Shown: positions 27,111-37,429, counted from the first letter of the stretch. The stretch is 64,000 nt of DNA from Aquimarina sp. U1-2 (GCF_017897595.1 NZ_JAGKIK010000012.1:62001-126000), one strand, 5' to 3'. Notes: generated by a model not told the origin, from the letters alone. Program-made: numbers and translations.

Positions 27111-30100
27111 ATGAAAACCTTAACACATATTCTATTATTATGCTGTCTTTTGTCAGCCTTTTCGCCCTTACGAGCTACAGACCCTGTCAAGACAGACATG
27201 AACAACACTCCGGAAACTCATTATTATCCGTCCACCCGGTCAGAAGGTTGGATAGGAAAGAGCCTTGGTAACCCACTGGACAGCCCGATAGATAATATTT
27301 TTCAGGTTGAGATTGACGCTTCGCTGTCAGATAACGATATCGTTTGGCTTACCTATGAGTTGTATGGTATTACCCATACTTCAGGGGTATCCAAAAGTAT
27401 TAATGAACAATATTCTGTAGGAGGGGCTTTTGTCCGGTTCAACGATAGCTGGACACCACAACAGGAACAAGTCAAAGCAGATTGGCTACTTACCGGAAAA
27501 AATATCATTCGTTTCACCCTTCCGGAGGGAGTGCAGTACCACTATAAAATCCGAAACCTGGGGATAAAAGTTCAAAGATCAGTTCAAGAGCATAAGCGCT
27601 CGCTTATTATCAATTCCCACAAGGAGGGGTTGTACTTCGAGGATAAAGCCTATCTTCACGGGTTTGTCTACGGTAAAGATAGTGAAGACGTGTGCTTATA
27701 TGTCGATAACACCGAAGTAGATTCTTATAATGCTGCTTTTGAACACATTGTTGCTAAAAATACAAAAGGCGACGTATGGATAACCACTGTAAAAGCCATA
27801 TTTCCTGATGGAGAAACCATAGAGAAAACAGTTAATTTTGGTTGTAATGAAAAAGCAGATCAGGTAAATATCCTAGATCAACCTATAATCACACCAACAC
27901 AAAAAGAAATGCTCTCGGGTACTGGTCTTGTGCGTTATTCAATTCAGGGCGCATCGGTTACAATAGATCAGAAAGACAGTGATATTGCGGACACGCCAAC
28001 AGGAATAATTCCTTTGCGATCTATTGATATCCCTGCCCTTAATAGCGGTATGGTAAATGTGAGTCGCTATCATGGTGGTTACCGGTTAAGTCCGCAGCAT
28101 GCTTCTTATGATAAGGCAGCGACTGTGTATATTGCCTATGACCCTGATAAAATCCCTAAAGGATATAAGCCCGAAGATGTACGTACCTATTACTTTGATA
28201 CGCAGCATAATCGATGGAAGGCCTTAAGAAGGGACTCCATAGATGTGACCAACCATAGGATCATTTCCAAGACGATGAACAACCAGGATATGATCAACGG
28301 TATTTTAAAAGTACCTGAATCGCCGGAGTCAAATGCGTATACACCTACTTCTATTAAGGATATTAAGGCTGCAGATCCTTCTGCGGCGATCAATATGATG
28401 CAACCCCCTTCTGCCAGTAATATGGGTGATGCTAATTTGGGGTATCCTATTAATATTCCGCCCGGTAGACAAGGGATGCAACCGCAGCTTGCTATACAAT
28501 ATAATAGTGGTGGCGGTAATGGCTGGCTGGGATTGGGCTGGAACCTGCAGGTACCTTCTATCAGTATCGATACCCGTTGGGGTGTACCACGTTATGACCT
28601 TCAAAAAGAAACTGAAACGTATCTAATTAATGGTGAGCAGCTAAGCCCTATTGCCCATAAAGGAGAACTTGTAAACAGAACTACAGACAAACGATTTTAC
28701 AGGCGTGTGGAGGGGGCTTTTGACAAGATTATTCGTCACGGAAATAGCCCTGCCAATTACCATTGGGAAGTTACTGATAAGATGGGTACACGTTATTTCT
28801 ATGGGGGAGAAAGTACTGTGGATAACAATGCAGTGCTAAAAGATGCCCAGGGCAATATTGCCTATTGGGCACTGGTTAAGATCCTGGACCTGAATGGTAA
28901 CTTTGTAACCTATAACCATAGTATACAGCAAGATGTTGGTGTAGCGGGAGGTACCGTTATGGGGCAACAGTTGTACTGCGAAGAAATTTTGTATACAGGA
29001 AGCTCAGGGCAAGATGGAAAATATAAAATAGTCTTTACCCGGGATAGAGAACTGGGAGAATCCTTACGGGTGGACAAAAGTATTGATGCCAGATACGGAT
29101 TCAAAAAAGTAACTGCTGATTTACTTAGGAAAATAGAAGTACAGTTCAATAATCAAAATATTCGTAGTTATGAATTGCGATATACCGCAGGAGCCTTTTT
29201 TAAGACCCTACTAACTTCTATCGAAGAATTCGACGCTGTTGGAAACCCTTTTACAAGACATGAACTGGACTATTATGATGATGTACGGCCAGGAGGAACT
29301 GCCTATCAACCATTCTCTGCTCCTGAATCCTGGAATCCTGGAACGGACAATGTAAGAGGCAATTTTTTAACACCCGATCTTGTCGACGATTTTAATGATA
29401 AAGCGTCTTCATTAAGCGGTACTTCTACCGGTGGGGGTGGGGGTGGCATTGCTGTGACTTTTGGAATCTTTGATGGTAATTTAACAGGAAAAAGTAATAC
29501 TGTAGGTGGTAAAGTAGGGTTCTCAAAAAGTGAGGCTGAAGGGATGTTGGCCATGGTCGATATCAATGGCGATGGATTGGCTGACAAAGTTTTTGAAGAT
29601 GGTAATGCGCTTTATTTTCGTCCTAATCTGTCAGGTCCTGACGGTACAGTGGTGTTCGGGGATCGATCCCAGATTATTGGGGTAGATCAATTCAGTCGTT
29701 CAGTTACCAATACTACCTCAGGAGGATTCGAAGCTCATCCGCTGATTGCATTTATCGGATTTGATACTGCCAAAGCCAAGACCATCGAAAAAACTTATTT
29801 TTCAGATGTTAATGGAGATATGTTGCAAGATATCGTGATTGATGGCCGTGTATATTTTAATCATATTGATGATAACAATATTCCGGTATTCACACTTTCC
29901 AGTTCAGATACCCCAAGTCCTATTAATGAGACAGGAACTATTGATCCTTCTATTATCACAGTGGACCCTGATGAGCAAGAAGCATTAATCGATCAATATC
30001 CGCTTCATGATGTCGTAAAAACTTGGATTGCCCCTTTTGGTGGGATCATCTCTGTAGAAGGGGATGTTTCGTTACTTCAGGGAGTGCAGGCAGATACCAA

Positions 30101-33100
30101 TGATGGCGTACGAGTTGCTATTCAGCTTAAAGGATCTGAACTATGGGATACAACCATTGGGCCGACAGATTTTTTGCCTAAAACCCCGGCGAATGTTAGT
30201 AATATTAATGTAACCAAAGGAGACCGACTTTATTTTAGGGTACAATCGATAGAAAATGGAAGTAACGATTTGGTACGCTGGAATCCAAAAGTTACCTATA
30301 CTGATAGGGCTAATGACCAAACCGATGCCAATGGCAAAATAAGATTTCAATACCCAGCTGCTGAAGGTTTTCTGTTGACCAATAAGCAGGCAACGACGAC
30401 TCCTATTGACGGTACCATTCAAATTAGTAGTACATTTTCAAAGCCAGTCACTACAGATGATATAAAAGTTGTGATTCGTATTGAAGGTGGTGAAATACTA
30501 GCCGAAAGATCATACGCCTGGGATGCAATTGTCAACGAACCTATTGAATTGACCAGAATGGTCGCCGCAGATACTTCCCTTATTTTTGAAGTACTTTCTG
30601 ATACCAATATTGATTGGAATGCTATTTCTTGGCTCCCAAGGTTATTCTATACGGCTTCAACAGATCCTGCATATCCATCGGTGACAGATGCACAAGGGAA
30701 TCCGTTAATAGAAACTTTTCCGGTAGTGGATTATTCTATATATGCAGATCATCGTATCGCAGGAGAAGTATGGGAAGCTACTGCCGATGGTACGGTAAAC
30801 GTAAGTGGTATTCTGTCTGCTAATCCCGATGCCAATGGAGAAGTAACTTTTTCAATTAAGAAGCTCAATGAATTGATCACCAAACAAACAATTGAAGTAA
30901 GTTTAGGTACCGCAGCATCTGATACTTTAGCGGTTCAAGTAGTTCAGGGAGACCTACTGCATATTGAATTTCACATAGCAGATCGTGAACTTGCCAATAA
31001 GATTAACAGTACCACAGGTACAGTTGATACTTCTTCTTTCCCAGCAGCTTTGTATACCCAAATAGCAGCAGAGGATCGTATTTTTGGACATTTGTTTCAA
31101 CATTGGGGGCAATTTGTATATAAAGGTAATCGGGATCGAGCCAATCTTCCTATTGATGAATCTTTATTACAACTAGATGATGCCGTTTCTAACCCTCTCG
31201 ATCCTAATGATATCAATGATCCCTCTGGTTTAGATGGGATTTATGATCCTACTCAGAGTGATTTGGTATTGATGATTCCGGTACCTAATGAACAACTATG
31301 GCGGGGGTATGATGACTTTACCTATATTAAAGCTGAAGAACTAAGTGCTTCGCGATTAGGGCTTGATGACATTTCGGTAGTCAGTCCAATTCCATCAGGA
31401 AGTGGAGTGAGAGCCATAAACAGGGTAACCGAAAGTACCACCGAAAGTTTTGCAGGAGGAGCAGGAATTTCACCAATAAGTGGAAGTTATAGCGAATCTA
31501 CCAATACCACCAAAAATATTACAGAATTTCTGGATATGAACGGGGATAGCTATCCTGATATTGTGACCGAAGATGGGATTCAATATTCAAATGCCGATGG
31601 TAGTTTGGCAGATACCGCAACGCCTTATTCGATAAATGGCGCAGTCGTTGCCTTAGGCCTTAATAGAGCAGAAGCTAAAGCTGAAGGAGGTACACTAGGA
31701 GGTACGTATATCAATGCAAAAACCAACAATACTGGTTTCTTAACTTCTGCAAAAGCCTCTGTACGCCAAATGAAGACTTCATTAAAAGGGGAACAAAAAG
31801 CGGTGGACAATGCTACTAAAGATGCAGCTACTTCGGTAAGTATTAGTGCTAATTTCTCTGAGAATGATGATGAAAGTAAAAATAGCTGGGTAGATGTCAA
31901 TGGGGACGGGTTACCAGATAAAGTATATCAAAATGGAGATGTGTCTTTAAATTTAGGGTATTCTTTTGCTGCACGTGAGCCGTGGGGATTTACTGAAATA
32001 CGTAATGGAGAAAGTATCGATGTAGGCGCCGGACTGGGCGTGAATATTGGGAATTGGAGTATCGCTGCAGGCGTTTCCTTTTCGCGATCTGATAACAAAG
32101 TAAAAACAGCATTGCAAGATGTAAATGGCGATGGATTACAGGATATCTTGGCGGGTGATGGTACCGTTATGGTATATATCAACACTGGTAATGGCTTTAA
32201 TGCACAAGGCATTCCCTGGACCGGAGCCGAAAAGATTAGTGCAAGTTCTTCTACAGGAGAATCAATTAATGTTGCTTTTACAGGCTGTATTCCGCTACCA
32301 ACACCAATTACCCCGGTCACAAAATTATGTTTTAACCCAAGTGGTATGGTATCACAAGGTGCCAGTAGACAATTGTATCAGATCAGTGATATTGATGGCG
32401 ATCGCTACCCGGATGTATTAGAGTCTGACGTAGATGGAAATCTCATGGTAAAACGATCTACTATCGGAAAAACCAACAAATTAAGGTCTGTAGTACGCCC
32501 TTTGGGAGCAAACTTTACTCTGGATTATCAACGAACCGGTAATACTTTCGGGCAACCTAATAGTATATGGACACTTACCAGCGTGTCCATGTTCGATGGG
32601 GTCGAAGAACAAGATGGCGGTGCCGATACCATGCTCAGTACCTTCGAATATGATGGTGGCTTTTACGACCGTAACGAACGTGATTTCTATGGGTTTAAAA
32701 CCGTAAAAACCCGTCAACTGGATACCGAAAATGGAAATGCCGTATACAGAACCGTCGTGCAAGAATTTATAAATGATAACTTTTATGAAAAGGGGTTGTT
32801 GGCAAATGAAATATTACAAGATGCCAATGATAACAGATTTACAGAATCTTTGAATGTGTATAGCCTAAAAGATGTAGAGACTGGAGCCAGCTTACCTGAT
32901 TCGGTAAAAGAAGATGCTACCGCAGCAGCGTTTCCGGCGATGACCGAAATGGTCAATAATTTTTATGAAGGACAAGCTGTTGCGGGAGAAACTACACGAA
33001 TGACCTACCAATATAACCCCGTAGGAAATGTTACCGGCTACACCGACGAGGGAGATAGTGGTAGCGATGATGAGATCAGTTCCCAAATACAATACCACCC

Positions 33101-36100
33101 AGAGACTGGAGGCAATTATCTGGTAGGTATCCCTAGTAAAATAACCGTTACCGGAAATGGCAAAACGCTTCGGGAACGGGAAAGTACGATTGATAATGCT
33201 GGTAACATTACCCAGCTACGTAAAAAACTGGGCGATGGTGCGACTGCGTTGTTTGATATGCAATATGATGCAACAGGGAACATCACAAAGATGACTCGTC
33301 CTTCAAATCAATCAGGAGAACGCTTGTTTTTTGAGTATCAGTATGATCCTGAAGTACAAACCTATGTTGAAAAAGTAGATGATGCCTACGGGTATTCCTC
33401 AACCTCGCAATATGATTATCGTTTTGGCCAGTTACTCAATACCACAGATATTAATGGTAACCGTTTGGAATATACCCTGGATGATGTAGGTAGGGTAACC
33501 AAAATACGCGGACCGCTAGAGATCGCTGCTGGAGTTGATTTTACGTTAAAATTCAGCTACAATCCCCAGGCTGATATCCCCTGGGCATTAACACAGCATT
33601 ATGATCCCCAGTTTCCTGGTAACGAACTAGAGACCGTAACCTTTATCGATGGGTTGGCCAGAGTACTGCAAGTGCAAAAAGATGGGGCAATTTATCAAGG
33701 CGTCAATAATGCTGATCAGGAGATGCGTATCGTATCGGGTAGGTTGAGTTTTGATGCTTTTGGTCGTACAATCACGTCTCGTTATCCTACTACCATTACA
33801 GGAGCGGCAGGGACATTTGCCGCTAATCCCGATACGGTAAAACCTACCGAAACCGAGTACGACGTATTGGATCGCGCCACTAGAGTGACCTTACCCGATG
33901 GTGCCGTTACCCAAACGCAATACAATTTTGGTAGTGACCGTAACAGCAACCAGCAGTTTAGTACCCTGGTGACTGATGCTAATGGCATACAAAAAGAAAG
34001 TTTTACCAATGTACGTGGGCTTACTACTTCGGTAAGGGAGCAGTACAGCCAGGGAGGCGATATCTGGACTTCGTACAACTACAATGCGATTAACGAATTG
34101 ATCGAGGTAACAGATGACCAGGATAACCGGATCACCTCGGCCTACGATAATTTTGGAAGAAGAACCAGTGTAGACCATCCCGATGCAGGGCTCACCAGTT
34201 TTACCTATGACCTGGCCAGTAACCTCACCAGTAAAGTGACGGCCAATCTTAAAGCGGCCGGGCAGGCTATAACCTATACTTATGACCGGGAACGGTTGAT
34301 CAACATTACCTATCCACAAAACCCAAGCAATAATGTGAAATATACCTACGGGAACGCTGGGGATCCCGATAACCGTGCCGGGCGAATTGTCACCCAGGAA
34401 GATGGGGCTGGTAAACAGGAATTTTCATACAATCCTTTGGGTGCGATGGTCAAAAATAAACGTGATATTATCGTAGCTGGTGAAAATCTAGCTTCTTTTA
34501 CCACGTCCTGGGTATACGACACCTGGAATCGGGTGATTAATATCACCTATCCTGATCAGGAAGAATTGACCTATAGCTATAATCTGGGCGGACTCGTACA
34601 AAGTATGTCGGGACAAAGCCGATTTGGAAATTATACCTACGTAAAACAATTGGGCTATGATAAATTTGAGCAACGTGTCTATATGGGGTATGGTAATGGT
34701 ACCGAATCTTTTTATAGCTATGAACCCGATCGCAGAAGACTCAAAAACCTGATCACCGAGTCTGCAACCAACCGCAGGTTGATGGATAATGAGTATACCT
34801 ATGATAAAGTGAATAATATTCTAAGATTGGTGAACAGGATGGAAGTCTCTACCAGTGATGAATTATTAGGTGGCCCCAGCGACTATAATTATAGCTATGA
34901 TGACCTATATCGATTAACCAATGCCACAGCAATTTATACCGATGAAGAAGATAACCATAGGTTTAATTTGGATATGGAATACAACAGTATCCATAGTATT
35001 ACTAAAAAAACACAAGTAACCGAATCCAAGGACCAGGCGGATAGTGACAACGATTGGATCGAAGAACCGGAGGTTACCTACGACTGGGAATATCAATATG
35101 AAGATGCGCAGCCCCACGCGCCGATCCAAATGGGAAAATTTACCTATCTTTATGATCTAAATGGTAATTTAGTGAACCGGCCAGAGCGTACCTTTAACGA
35201 TGACCCTGATAAAGAACGTGAAAACCTGATCTGGGATGAGGAGAATCGATTGACCGCAGTAACCGAAGCAGCCGATGATGAAGTGGTATTGTATAACATC
35301 TACGATGCAGGGGGCGAACGGGTATTAAAGACCAATAATGATAATAATGTAGAGATCACGATTAATGGTACAGTAGTTACCCCACAGCCGGTGGATAAAC
35401 TGGATGATTATATTACCTACGTAAACCCATATTATGTGTTGCGTAAAGACTACTTTACCACCCATTTTTATATCGAAGGGGAGCGGGTAGCGACAAAGTT
35501 GTCTGAAGAAGATAAGGATCTGGGATTGTATTGGCACCACCAGGATCATTTAGGCAGTTCTGCATATACGACCGGAGTGAGTAGTGGTGAGACGACACAA
35601 CATATAGAATACTTCCCATTTGGGGAGACGTTCATTGATGAAAAGGAAGATGGTCGGGATGAAGATGCTGGGAAGGATAATCCGTATCGATACAATGCAA
35701 AAGAGTTGGACGTTGAGACGGGGCTCTATTACTACGGTGCCCGATATTATGATCCAAGGACGAGTGTGTGGCAGAGCGTGGACCCGCTGGCGGAGAAACA
35801 TCCACATATGTCTCCTTATGCATATGCAGCCAATAATCCAGTAAAATACATTGATCCAAATGGAGAAGATTGGTTTATGAATCAACAGGGATTTTTAATA
35901 TGGTCTGAAGAGACTTCTGTTCCCGGTTTTTCATATGCTGGTAATGTTCTTCCCGAAGGTGTACATAGGTATAAAATACTTGTGAATGTTGATGGTAAAT
36001 TATATCATAAAAATACTGGTAACATTTTTGCTGAAGTTGGTAATTATTTTGGAGGTAATTTTATAGAGCATAAAGAATATGATCCTGCCTCGGAGAATTT

Positions 36101-36578
36101 TTTCAATGAAACTGTATCGATGGCAGCTGGATACGGAGTTTTAAAAGCCGGAGGATTAGCTTTCAGCCTTTTAAGAAAAGCCGGAGGATCAATTTGGAAA
36201 ATGGGATGGTCAACCAGAGGCTTCGTATATGAAGAAATGCTTAAGGCGAATCTTAGAAATATTCCAGGTTATCCGGTTATAGATGATTTTGCTAGAGGAA
36301 TTGCTACCAGTATAAAGACTTTAGATTTGAAAGCAAAGACTTATCAGGTTTCTGGTAAAGTGTATTCTAAACTTAAAGGTTATATTGACGATCTAGGCAA
36401 TTTTACAGGTGCAAAAAGAGGAACAGTTGATACTACAGGTGGGGTTATTAAGGAGAAAGTTTTAGAAGTTGGTGTTCCAAAAGGAGCATCACCAGCACAA
36501 GTAAAAGAAATTCAGAAAGCAGTTAAGTATGCAAAAGACACTTATAATATTAAAGTTAATGTTCGAGGTGTTGATTAA
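27111..36578 (+). CDS. Giant SpvB/Tc/Rhs polymorphic toxin with nuclease-like C-terminal tip
   Basis: The 3155-residue protein has a Sec signal peptide (about 1-23), an N-terminal beta-rich region, and an SpvB/TcdB N-terminal domain (about 425-600; 'INIPPGRQGMQPQLAIQYNS'). At least six FG-GAP/VCBS calcium-type repeats follow (about 811, 897, 1474, 1594, 1669 and 1760; 'DVNGDGLPDKV'). Many YD/Rhs repeats run from about 1980 on, and the Rhs core ends in 'YYYGARYYDPRTSVWQSVDP' and 'NNPVKYIDPNG' at about 2910. The variable tip is residues about 2918-3155; its end ('WSTRGFVYEEML', 'YPVIDDFARGIATSIKTLDL', 'VPKGASPAQVKEIQKAVKYA') resembles the restriction-endonuclease-fold toxins of CdiA/Rhs proteins. 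This predicts a shell that encloses a nuclease for delivery to competitor cells. An immunity gene follows. Confidence 0.88.
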   Translation: MKTLTHILLLCCLLSAFSPLRATDPVKTDMNNTPETHYYPSTRSEGWIGKSLGNPLDSPIDNIFQVEIDASLSDNDIVWLTYELYGITHTSGVSKSINEQYSVGGAFVRFNDSWTPQQEQVKADWLLTGKNIIRFTLPEGVQYHYKIRNLGIKVQRSVQEHKRSLIINSHKEGLYFEDKAYLHGFVYGKDSEDVCLYVDNTEVDSYNAAFEHIVAKNTKGDVWITTVKAIFPDGETIEKTVNFGCNEKADQVNILDQPIITPTQKEMLSGTGLVRYSIQGASVTIDQKDSDIADTPTGIIPLRSIDIPALNSGMVNVSRYHGGYRLSPQHASYDKAATVYIAYDPDKIPKGYKPEDVRTYYFDTQHNRWKALRRDSIDVTNHRIISKTMNNQDMINGILKVPESPESNAYTPTSIKDIKAADPSAAINMMQPPSASNMGDANLGYPINIPPGRQGMQPQLAIQYNSGGGNGWLGLGWNLQVPSISIDTRWGVPRYDLQKETETYLINGEQLSPIAHKGELVNRTTDKRFYRRVEGAFDKIIRHGNSPANYHWEVTDKMGTRYFYGGESTVDNNAVLKDAQGNIAYWALVKILDLNGNFVTYNHSIQQDVGVAGGTVMGQQLYCEEILYTGSSGQDGKYKIVFTRDRELGESLRVDKSIDARYGFKKVTADLLRKIEVQFNNQNIRSYELRYTAGAFFKTLLTSIEEFDAVGNPFTRHELDYYDDVRPGGTAYQPFSAPESWNPGTDNVRGNFLTPDLVDDFNDKASSLSGTSTGGGGGGIAVTFGIFDGNLTGKSNTVGGKVGFSKSEAEGMLAMVDINGDGLADKVFEDGNALYFRPNLSGPDGTVVFGDRSQIIGVDQFSRSVTNTTSGGFEAHPLIAFIGFDTAKAKTIEKTYFSDVNGDMLQDIVIDGRVYFNHIDDNNIPVFTLSSSDTPSPINETGTIDPSIITVDPDEQEALIDQYPLHDVVKTWIAPFGGIISVEGDVSLLQGVQADTNDGVRVAIQLKGSELWDTTIGPTDFLPKTPANVSNINVTKGDRLYFRVQSIENGSNDLVRWNPKVTYTDRANDQTDANGKIRFQYPAAEGFLLTNKQATTTPIDGTIQISSTFSKPVTTDDIKVVIRIEGGEILAERSYAWDAIVNEPIELTRMVAADTSLIFEVLSDTNIDWNAISWLPRLFYTASTDPAYPSVTDAQGNPLIETFPVVDYSIYADHRIAGEVWEATADGTVNVSGILSANPDANGEVTFSIKKLNELITKQTIEVSLGTAASDTLAVQVVQGDLLHIEFHIADRELANKINSTTGTVDTSSFPAALYTQIAAEDRIFGHLFQHWGQFVYKGNRDRANLPIDESLLQLDDAVSNPLDPNDINDPSGLDGIYDPTQSDLVLMIPVPNEQLWRGYDDFTYIKAEELSASRLGLDDISVVSPIPSGSGVRAINRVTESTTESFAGGAGISPISGSYSESTNTTKNITEFLDMNGDSYPDIVTEDGIQYSNADGSLADTATPYSINGAVVALGLNRAEAKAEGGTLGGTYINAKTNNTGFLTSAKASVRQMKTSLKGEQKAVDNATKDAATSVSISANFSENDDESKNSWVDVNGDGLPDKVYQNGDVSLNLGYSFAAREPWGFTEIRNGESIDVGAGLGVNIGNWSIAAGVSFSRSDNKVKTALQDVNGDGLQDILAGDGTVMVYINTGNGFNAQGIPWTGAEKISASSSTGESINVAFTGCIPLPTPITPVTKLCFNPSGMVSQGASRQLYQISDIDGDRYPDVLESDVDGNLMVKRSTIGKTNKLRSVVRPLGANFTLDYQRTGNTFGQPNSIWTLTSVSMFDGVEEQDGGADTMLSTFEYDGGFYDRNERDFYGFKTVKTRQLDTENGNAVYRTVVQEFINDNFYEKGLLANEILQDANDNRFTESLNVYSLKDVETGASLPDSVKEDATAAAFPAMTEMVNNFYEGQAVAGETTRMTYQYNPVGNVTGYTDEGDSGSDDEISSQIQYHPETGGNYLVGIPSKITVTGNGKTLRERESTIDNAGNITQLRKKLGDGATALFDMQYDATGNITKMTRPSNQSGERLFFEYQYDPEVQTYVEKVDDAYGYSSTSQYDYRFGQLLNTTDINGNRLEYTLDDVGRVTKIRGPLEIAAGVDFTLKFSYNPQADIPWALTQHYDPQFPGNELETVTFIDGLARVLQVQKDGAIYQGVNNADQEMRIVSGRLSFDAFGRTITSRYPTTITGAAGTFAANPDTVKPTETEYDVLDRATRVTLPDGAVTQTQYNFGSDRNSNQQFSTLVTDANGIQKESFTNVRGLTTSVREQYSQGGDIWTSYNYNAINELIEVTDDQDNRITSAYDNFGRRTSVDHPDAGLTSFTYDLASNLTSKVTANLKAAGQAITYTYDRERLINITYPQNPSNNVKYTYGNAGDPDNRAGRIVTQEDGAGKQEFSYNPLGAMVKNKRDIIVAGENLASFTTSWVYDTWNRVINITYPDQEELTYSYNLGGLVQSMSGQSRFGNYTYVKQLGYDKFEQRVYMGYGNGTESFYSYEPDRRRLKNLITESATNRRLMDNEYTYDKVNNILRLVNRMEVSTSDELLGGPSDYNYSYDDLYRLTNATAIYTDEEDNHRFNLDMEYNSIHSITKKTQVTESKDQADSDNDWIEEPEVTYDWEYQYEDAQPHAPIQMGKFTYLYDLNGNLVNRPERTFNDDPDKERENLIWDEENRLTAVTEAADDEVVLYNIYDAGGERVLKTNNDNNVEITINGTVVTPQPVDKLDDYITYVNPYYVLRKDYFTTHFYIEGERVATKLSEEDKDLGLYWHHQDHLGSSAYTTGVSSGETTQHIEYFPFGETFIDEKEDGRDEDAGKDNPYRYNAKELDVETGLYYYGARYYDPRTSVWQSVDPLAEKHPHMSPYAYAANNPVKYIDPNGEDWFMNQQGFLIWSEETSVPGFSYAGNVLPEGVHRYKILVNVDGKLYHKNTGNIFAEVGNYFGGNFIEHKEYDPASENFFNETVSMAAGYGVLKAGGLAFSLLRKAGGSIWKMGWSTRGFVYEEMLKANLRNIPGYPVIDDFARGIATSIKTLDLKAKTYQVSGKVYSKLKGYIDDLGNFTGAKRGTVDTTGGVIKEKVLEVGVPKGASPAQVKEIQKAVKYAKDTYNIKVNVRGVD

Positions 36579-36597
36579 AATTTAATAAATAATCTCT

Positions 36598-36629
36598 AGT
36601 GTACTCATAAATATATTTATGAGTACACT
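36598..36629. terminator. Perfect 32-bp palindrome between effector and immunity genes
   Basis: AGTGTACTCATAAATA (36598-36613) pairs exactly with TATTTATGAGTACACT (36614-36629) and is followed by TTTTTT. It is a strong terminator-like or attenuator hairpin 20 bp after the Rhs stop. An ATG at 36619 lies inside the stem, so the immunity gene more likely starts at 36652. Confidence 0.68.
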
Positions 36630-36651
36630 TTTTTCATATAACCCAAAAAAG

Positions 36652-37098
36652 ATGATTAAATCATGTATAGTACATAAAACAAATAAAAACTATAAAATTA
36701 TAACTCAAAGCTGGACTGATATAGGGTTACGTTTGAGTACAGAACCGATATTCATTTTACCTTTAGATTGTAAAATTGAAGATTTATTAGAATCAATATT
36801 TAAATCACTAGCTGGAACAAAAGAAAATGTTATAGCACCCTTAGAAAAAGAAGAGTATAAAAAATATGTAAAAAAAATGATATCATTATTGAAGGAGAAA
36901 TCTTTTGATTCTCTTGATAAAAATTCCAGTAGTTGTAATATCTCTCAAGAAAATGAGCGGCTAGTAATAACACCATACACATATACCGTTAAAGGAGGTT
37001 CAACTTTGATTGAAGAAGAAAAAGTAGAGTTCAATTTAGTTGATCACATCAAAGAAGAGATAGTTTTAAAAGTAATAGAAATCTTGGATAAATTTTAA
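36652..37098 (+). CDS. Probable immunity protein for the Rhs nuclease tip
   Basis: The 148-residue cytoplasmic protein has no signal peptide. I use the Met of 'MIKSCIVHKTNKNYKIITQS' because the earlier ATG lies within a strong hairpin. Its position directly after a polymorphic toxin tip, its small size and its acidic, Lys/Glu-rich helices fit an immunity protein that binds the nuclease. The pattern 'WTDIGLRLSTEPIFILPLD' resembles CdiI-type immunity proteins paired with nuclease tips, but I cannot name the Pfam family with certainty. No promoter is visible between the hairpin and the start, so expression may depend on read-through. Confidence 0.68.
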   Translation: MIKSCIVHKTNKNYKIITQSWTDIGLRLSTEPIFILPLDCKIEDLLESIFKSLAGTKENVIAPLEKEEYKKYVKKMISLLKEKSFDSLDKNSSSCNISQENERLVITPYTYTVKGGSTLIEEEKVEFNLVDHIKEEIVLKVIEILDKF

Positions 37099-37154
37099 TT
37101 ATTTATTGAGGTGCGATTATTTTTCAAAATTTTCATACTAATATCAACTATCGA

Positions 37155-37387
37155 AGCCCCCCGCTGGTCCTAGTGTTGGCTCTCGCTAGTTTGTAACTAG
37201 TGGCGGTAAAGCTTGGTAGCGGATGGGTAAGCGGGCAAGGTTATAGAAGAAAAAAGAGCCCCCCAGATGCCGCTAGTATGCGCTCCCGCTAGTTTTCAAA
37301 ACTAGTGGCGGTAAAGATTGGTAGCCCCCGTTGGTCCTAGTGTTGGCTACCGCTAGTCTGTGACTAGTGGCGGTAAAGATTGGCAGC
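37155..37387. repeat. Three tandem copies of a ~60-bp palindromic unit
   Basis: Units at about 37155-37220, 37257-37324 and 37325-37387 each contain CGCTAGT...ACTAGTGGCGGTAAAG followed by TTGGTAGC or TTGGCAGC. Units 1 and 3 also share GGTCCTAGTGTTGGCT. Each forms a stem around the CTAGT/ACTAG pair. They lie directly between the immunity gene and the displaced Rhs core. The DNA is much richer in G+C than its surroundings. Confidence 0.72.
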
Positions 37388-37429
37388 GAACAAGTAAGCG
37401 GTCAAAGGTTAGAGAATATGAATCAAAAT

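Noticed and set aside
37155..37387. Tandem repeats considered as a CRISPR array or integron attC sites
   Set aside because: Only three units, no unique spacers of constant length, no cas or integrase genes, and no RYYYAAC/GTTRRRY ends.
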